From assembly GCA_963789255.1 (NCBI GenBank), contig CAWBJW010000002.1, positions 1,116,001 to 1,180,000 of the forward strand: a DNA stretch of 64,000 nt, written 5' to 3'. Positions 60,506-64,000 of this stretch are shown here, piece after piece. Made by a program: the position numbers and the translations under genes. The notes beneath the pieces are model-generated. The model was not told the origin of the DNA. It saw nothing but the letters and a program-made list of their open reading frames with translations, and did no database searches. Source of the stretch: DATARH01 sp963789255 (lineage in GTDB: Bacteria > Pseudomonadota > Alphaproteobacteria > ATCC43930 > CGMCC-115725). The stretch's first letter is position 1. Each line of letters starts with the position of its first letter.

Positions 60506-60664
60506 ATGGACGGGCGCTATCGTGACGACTTCGCCGCCGGGCAGACCTTTGGCTCCGGACGGCGGCGGATCGACCGGGACGAGATCACGGCGTTCGCCGC
60601 GCAGTTCGATCTGTAGCCATTCCATCTCGATGAAGCCGTGGCGCGAGGCAATAAGGAGCGATAA
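60506..60664 (+). pseudogene. MaoC-like dehydratase, N-terminal remnant
   Basis: The frame reads MDGRYRDDFAAGQTFGSGRR and DEITAFAAQFDL, then a TAG, then PFHLDEAVARG. In intact MaoC-type hydratases this stretch is FAAQFDPQPFHLDE, so CCGCAG has become CTGTAG: the Gln became a stop. The rest of the gene (catalytic D/H and hot-dog fold) is gone; the efflux gene starts 3 bases after the final stop. It now serves only as the efflux operon's leader. Confidence 0.78.
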
Positions 60665-60666
60665 CC

Positions 60667-61773
60667 ATGAGTAGCATCGCGATCGGGCGGCGAAGGCTCG
60701 CCCCGCCCGTGGTTCTCGGCCTGCGGATCGCCCGCCGCACGCTGTTGCTGTTCCTCCTCGGCGCCGCCGTGGTGCTGGGCGGGGGCTGGTACGGCTACGA
60801 CTGGTGGTCGGCCGGCCGCTTCATCGAGACCACCGACGACGCCTATGCCGGCGGCAACGTTACCGCGATTTCGCCGCATGTCGCCGGTTTCGTCGCGCAG
60901 ATCGCCGCCGCCGACAACCAGTATGTGCATGCCGGGCAGCTGCTGATCCGGCTCGACAACCGCGATTATGCTGCCGCCCTCGACCATGCCCAGGCAATCG
61001 CCGATGGACGGGCTGCGGCGCTCCGGAGCCTGGAAGCGAAATACGTGCTGCAACAAACCACGATCCGCCAGGCCGAGGCCGATCTGACTGCCAAGGCGGC
61101 CCGCGCCGCGTTTGCCGGCGAAGACGCCGTCCGCTACCGCAACCTGGCGCTGACCAGCTTCGGCACGCGGCAGAACGCCGAGCGGGCATCGGCAGTCGAC
61201 GAGGAGGCGCAGTCGGCCGCCGCCGCCGCCCAAGCAGGGCTCGCTGCCGCCCGACAACAACTGACCGTATTGGACGCGGAGATCGCCGAAGCGCGCGCCG
61301 GCGTCGCCCAGGCCAAGGCCGATCTCGAAACCGCTCGCCTCAATCGCGGCTATACCGAGATCCGCTCGCCGATCGACGGCTATGTCGGCAACCGGGCTGC
61401 GCAGGTCGGCGGCTATGTCACGAGCGGCGCATACCTGTTGAGCGTCATCCCGGCGCACGAACTCTGGATCGACGCCAATTTCAAGGAGGATCAGCTGGCG
61501 CGCCTGCGGCCGGGGCAGAAGGCGACGGTAGTCGCCGATGCGCTCCCGGGCAAAATCTTCCACGGCCACATCCAAAGCCTGGCGCCCGGGGCCGGGGCGA
61601 TCTTCAGCGTGATCCCGCCGGAAAACGCCACCGGCAACTTCACCAAGATCGTTCAGCGCGTACCGGTCCGCATCGCGCTCGATGACGGCGACGGCCGGCT
61701 CGGCGAATTGCGTCCGGGCCTGTCGACGACGGTCAGCGTCGATACGCAGGGGCGGTCGGCGCATCAGGAGTAA
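60667..61773 (+). CDS. HlyD/EmrA-family membrane fusion protein of a drug efflux pump
   Basis: 368 residues. One N-terminal membrane anchor (RRTLLLFLLGAAVVLGGGWY), then TTDDAYAGGNVTAISPHVAG, the beta-barrel/lipoyl entry typical of EmrA, a coiled-coil hairpin (YVLQQTTIRQAEADLTAKAA to QAKADLETARLN), and the second lipoyl half YTEIRSPIDGYVGNRAAQVG. It bridges the inner-membrane pump to an outer-membrane channel. ATG after aaggagcgataacc. Followed 5 bases later by the EmrB-type pump gene and probably controlled by the divergent MarR regulator. Confidence 0.92.
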   Translation: MSSIAIGRRRLAPPVVLGLRIARRTLLLFLLGAAVVLGGGWYGYDWWSAGRFIETTDDAYAGGNVTAISPHVAGFVAQIAAADNQYVHAGQLLIRLDNRDYAAALDHAQAIADGRAAALRSLEAKYVLQQTTIRQAEADLTAKAARAAFAGEDAVRYRNLALTSFGTRQNAERASAVDEEAQSAAAAAQAGLAAARQQLTVLDAEIAEARAGVAQAKADLETARLNRGYTEIRSPIDGYVGNRAAQVGGYVTSGAYLLSVIPAHELWIDANFKEDQLARLRPGQKATVVADALPGKIFHGHIQSLAPGAGAIFSVIPPENATGNFTKIVQRVPVRIALDDGDGRLGELRPGLSTTVSVDTQGRSAHQE

Positions 61774-61778
61774 AGGCG

Positions 61779-63336
61779 ATGCCTGTTTCCGCCGGTTGGC
61801 TGCGCAGCCTGCTGCCATTCGTCGTAATGTGCGCCGGGATGTTCATCGCCCTGCTGGACATCCAGATTGTCGCATCGTCATTGCAGGACATCGGCGGCGG
61901 GCTCTGTCGCAGCGCAGGATCAGATCAGCTGGGTGCAGACCGCCTACCTGATCGCCGAGATCGTGGTGATCCCGCTGTCCGGCTGGCTGACCCGGGTGTT
62001 CTCGACGCGTTGGCTGTTCGCCGCGTCGGCCGCCGGCTTTACGGTCGCGAGCCTGCTATGCGGTCTTGCCTGGAACATCGAGAGCATGATCGTGTTCCGG
62101 GCATTGCAAGGGCTGCTGGGCGCCTCGATGATCCCGACGGTCTTCACCTCCTCGTTCCATTATTTCCAGGGGCCGCGGCGCGTCTATTCCGCCGCTGTGA
62201 TCGGCACGATCGCGTCCGTCGCGCCAACCTTAGGACCCGTGATCGGCGGGTGGATCACCGACACGCTCGGCTGGCACTGGCTCTTCTACATCAACCTGCT
62301 GCCGGGCATCGCAATCACGATCCTGGTGGCGCTGCTGGTCAGGATCGACGAGCCGTATCCGAAGCTGCTGAAGGACGCCGATTACCAAGGCATCGCCCTG
62401 ATGGCCATCTGTCTCGGCACGCTCGAATACGTGCTGGAGGAAGGCTCGCGCTGGAACTGGTTCGACGATCGGACGATCCGGACCTGCGCCTGGATCGCGG
62501 CCATCGCCGGCATCCTGTTCGTGATCCGCAGCCTGACGTTCGCGCGCCCCGTCGTCGATCTGCGGGCGCTCGGCAACCGCAACTTCGCGCTCGGGTGCAT
62601 TCTGTCGTTCGTCACCGGGATCGGGATCTTCTCGACGATCTACCTGACCCCGCTCTTTCTCGGCTATGTGCGCGGGTTCAGCGCGTGGCAGACCGGGGTG
62701 GCGATCTTCTCGACTGGCGCGGCCTCGCTGATCGGGGTTCCGGTCTACATCGTTCTCGCCCGCAAGATCGACACACGCTGGCTGATGATGTTTGGGCTGG
62801 CCTCGTTCGGGCTCGCGATGTGGAGCTACAGTTTCATCACCCACGACTGGGGCGGCGGAGAACTTTTCGTGCCGCAGGTCTTGCGCGGGTTCCCGCAGGT
62901 GTTCGCGGTGGCGCCGGCCGTGACTCTCGGGCTTGGGAGCCTGCCGCCGGAGCGCCTCAAATACGCCAGCGGCCTGTTCAACATGATGCGCAATCTGGGC
63001 GGCGCGGTCGGCATCGCGGTATGCGGCGTGATCCTCAACGCCAGGACCAATTTCCACTTCGATGCGATCGCCTCGCACCTGACGCCGGCGAACGGCCCGA
63101 TGACGCGGATGGTGAACGGCCTCGCGCAGCGCTATGGAGCGCTCCCCGGCAGCCCGGAAGCGGGTCATGTGGCGGCCCTGAAGCAGCTCTGGAATCTCGC
63201 CTATCGCGAAGCCTCGACTCTGGCGTATGCCGACGCCTTCCGCGCGATCATGCTCGCGTTCCTGGTCGCGACGCTGCTCGTTCCGCTATTGCACCAGATC
63301 GTGCCGGCGAAGGCGCCGGCGTCCGGCAGCCATTGA
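61779..63336 (+). CDS. EmrB/QacA-family (DHA2) MFS efflux transporter, frameshifted
   Basis: About 518 residues with 14 expected membrane helices after correction. Frame one gives SLLPFVVMCAGMFIALLDIQ and VASSLQDIGGGL. One extra base near 61905-61912 shifts to frame two: AAQDQISWVQTAYLIAEIVV, then LQGLLGASMIPTVFTSSFHY and GPVIGGWITDTLGWHWLFYI (motif C, the drug/proton antiporter mark). The 1558-base span leaves remainder 1. With the fusion protein before it, it forms a tripartite multidrug exporter. Confidence 0.88.
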
Positions 63337-63370
63337 TGTCGGCGACGGTAAACCACAGAAGGAGTCGATC

Positions 63371-64000
63371 ATGACAGCCATTCCTTATCGCACAGCGTTG
63401 ATCGTCGGAGCCGGTTCGGGGATCAGCGCCTCCGTCGCCCGCGGGCTGGCGTCGGCGGGTCTCAGGATCGGGCTCGCGGCGCGCAACGTCGAGAAATTGG
63501 CGCCGCTTGCAGCCCAGACGGGCGCCGAAACCTTCGTCGTCGATGCCTCCGACCCGGCTGCGGTCGCCCGCCTGTTCGCGGATGCCGATAGCCGGCTCGG
63601 CGAGCCCGACATCGTGCTCTACAACGCCAGCGCCCGGGCGCCCGGCCCGATCGCCGAGCTCGATCCAGGAGCGGTGCGCAGAGCGATCGAGATATCGGCT
63701 TATGGCGGGTTTCTCGTCATCCAGCAGGCGGCGAGGCGCATGATCCCGCACGGAAGCGGCGCAATCCTGCTGACCGGGGCGAGCGCCAGCGTCAAGGGGT
63801 TCCCGCTCTCAGCCGCCTTCGCGATGGGGAAATTTGCGCTGCGCGGCCTGGCGCAGAGTGTCGCGCGCGAACTTGGGCCAAAGGGCATCCATGTCGCCCA
63901 TTTCGTGATCGACGGCGGGGTGCGCAGCGCACGCCGGCCCGATTCGCCGGACCGGCCGGATAGCACGCTCGATCCCGACGGGATCGCCCAGACCTATATC
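63371..64000 (+). CDS. Short-chain dehydrogenase/reductase, runs off the right edge
   Basis: The first 210 residues are present: TALIVGAGSGISASVARGLA holds the NAD(P)-binding GxGxGI-like loop, LYNASARAPGPI the NAG-like motif, and LLTGASASVKGFPLSAAFAM the active-site region. The usual Tyr of YxxxK is Phe here (FAMGKFALRG), a substitution I also expect in this FAMGKFALRGLAQSVARELG branch, so activity is uncertain. The ATG follows aaggagtcgatc. It reads with the efflux pair (34 bases downstream) and may share its transcript. Confidence 0.87.
   Translation, partial: MTAIPYRTALIVGAGSGISASVARGLASAGLRIGLAARNVEKLAPLAAQTGAETFVVDASDPAAVARLFADADSRLGEPDIVLYNASARAPGPIAELDPGAVRRAIEISAYGGFLVIQQAARRMIPHGSGAILLTGASASVKGFPLSAAFAMGKFALRGLAQSVARELGPKGIHVAHFVIDGGVRSARRPDSPDRPDSTLDPDGIAQTYI

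Overview
The window is strongly GC-rich with dense, tightly packed genes, many joined by ATGA or TGATG overlaps. A MucR/Ros zinc-finger regulator, a YgfZ-type folate protein, KpsS-type capsule genes and split ChrA genes all point to an alphaproteobacterium, plausibly of the Rhodospirillales. This placement rests on gene content, not on a marker-gene tree.

Layout. 1-5.3 kb: the end of dapE, a membrane protein, MucR, and a leftward one-carbon group (fhs, an unknown gene, 5-formyl-THF cyclo-ligase). 5.4-8.4 kb: a rightward detoxification or catabolic run (GST, enoyl-CoA hydratase family, dienelactone hydrolase, GST). 8.4-14.2 kb: a leftward cluster of five glycosyltransferases (GT9, GT2, GT4, GT4, GT9), probably for lipopolysaccharide core, with a dead sugar epimerase gene in the middle. 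14.3-15.2 kb: ygfZ. 15.2-21.3 kb: an AT-richer mobile region. Its core is a 4.5-kb IS1595-family transposon with 25-bp inverted ends and a perfect 8-bp target duplication. It carries a relic single-chain restriction-modification enzyme and is itself interrupted by an IS630 element. An IS5-type element, an FRG-domain relic and an aspartic-protease fragment lie next to it. 21.3-28.9 kb: DUF29 protein, tRNA-Val(CAC), two DUF3108 paralogues, gph, glmU-glmS (UDP-GlcNAc supply) and a core-MetE-like methyltransferase. 28.9-30.9 kb: a LysR regulator and two related small secreted proteins. 31-36 kb: a surface-polysaccharide operon of PhyH oxygenase, KpsS-SDR fusion, PhyH oxygenase and a Tam-like methyltransferase. 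36.3-43.5 kb: CoA-transferase, transglycosylase, glpK with a cupin, a PilZ protein and glutathione-dependent formaldehyde dehydrogenase. 43.6-44.7 kb: a broken VapC toxin and its antitoxin. 45-53.5 kb: deacetylase, phosphonoacetate hydrolase (phnA), a second phosphatase-fold enzyme, a luciferase-type monooxygenase, a full-length chrA, a beta-barrel protein and a split chrA pair. 54-64 kb: GST, CopD-like protein, hydrolase, luciferase-type oxidoreductase, a disordered Arg-rich protein, a MarR regulator with a palindromic operator, an EmrAB-type efflux pair and the start of an SDR gene.

Quality warning. At least 12 chromosomal genes are split by one (once two) frameshifts, and every one is in the same direction: one extra base. 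The reconstructed gene lengths all leave remainder 1 when divided by three (2 for the double case). This looks like insertion-biased sequencing or assembly error rather than real gene death. The nonsense codons, internal deletions and IS interruptions described below are a separate matter and look biological.
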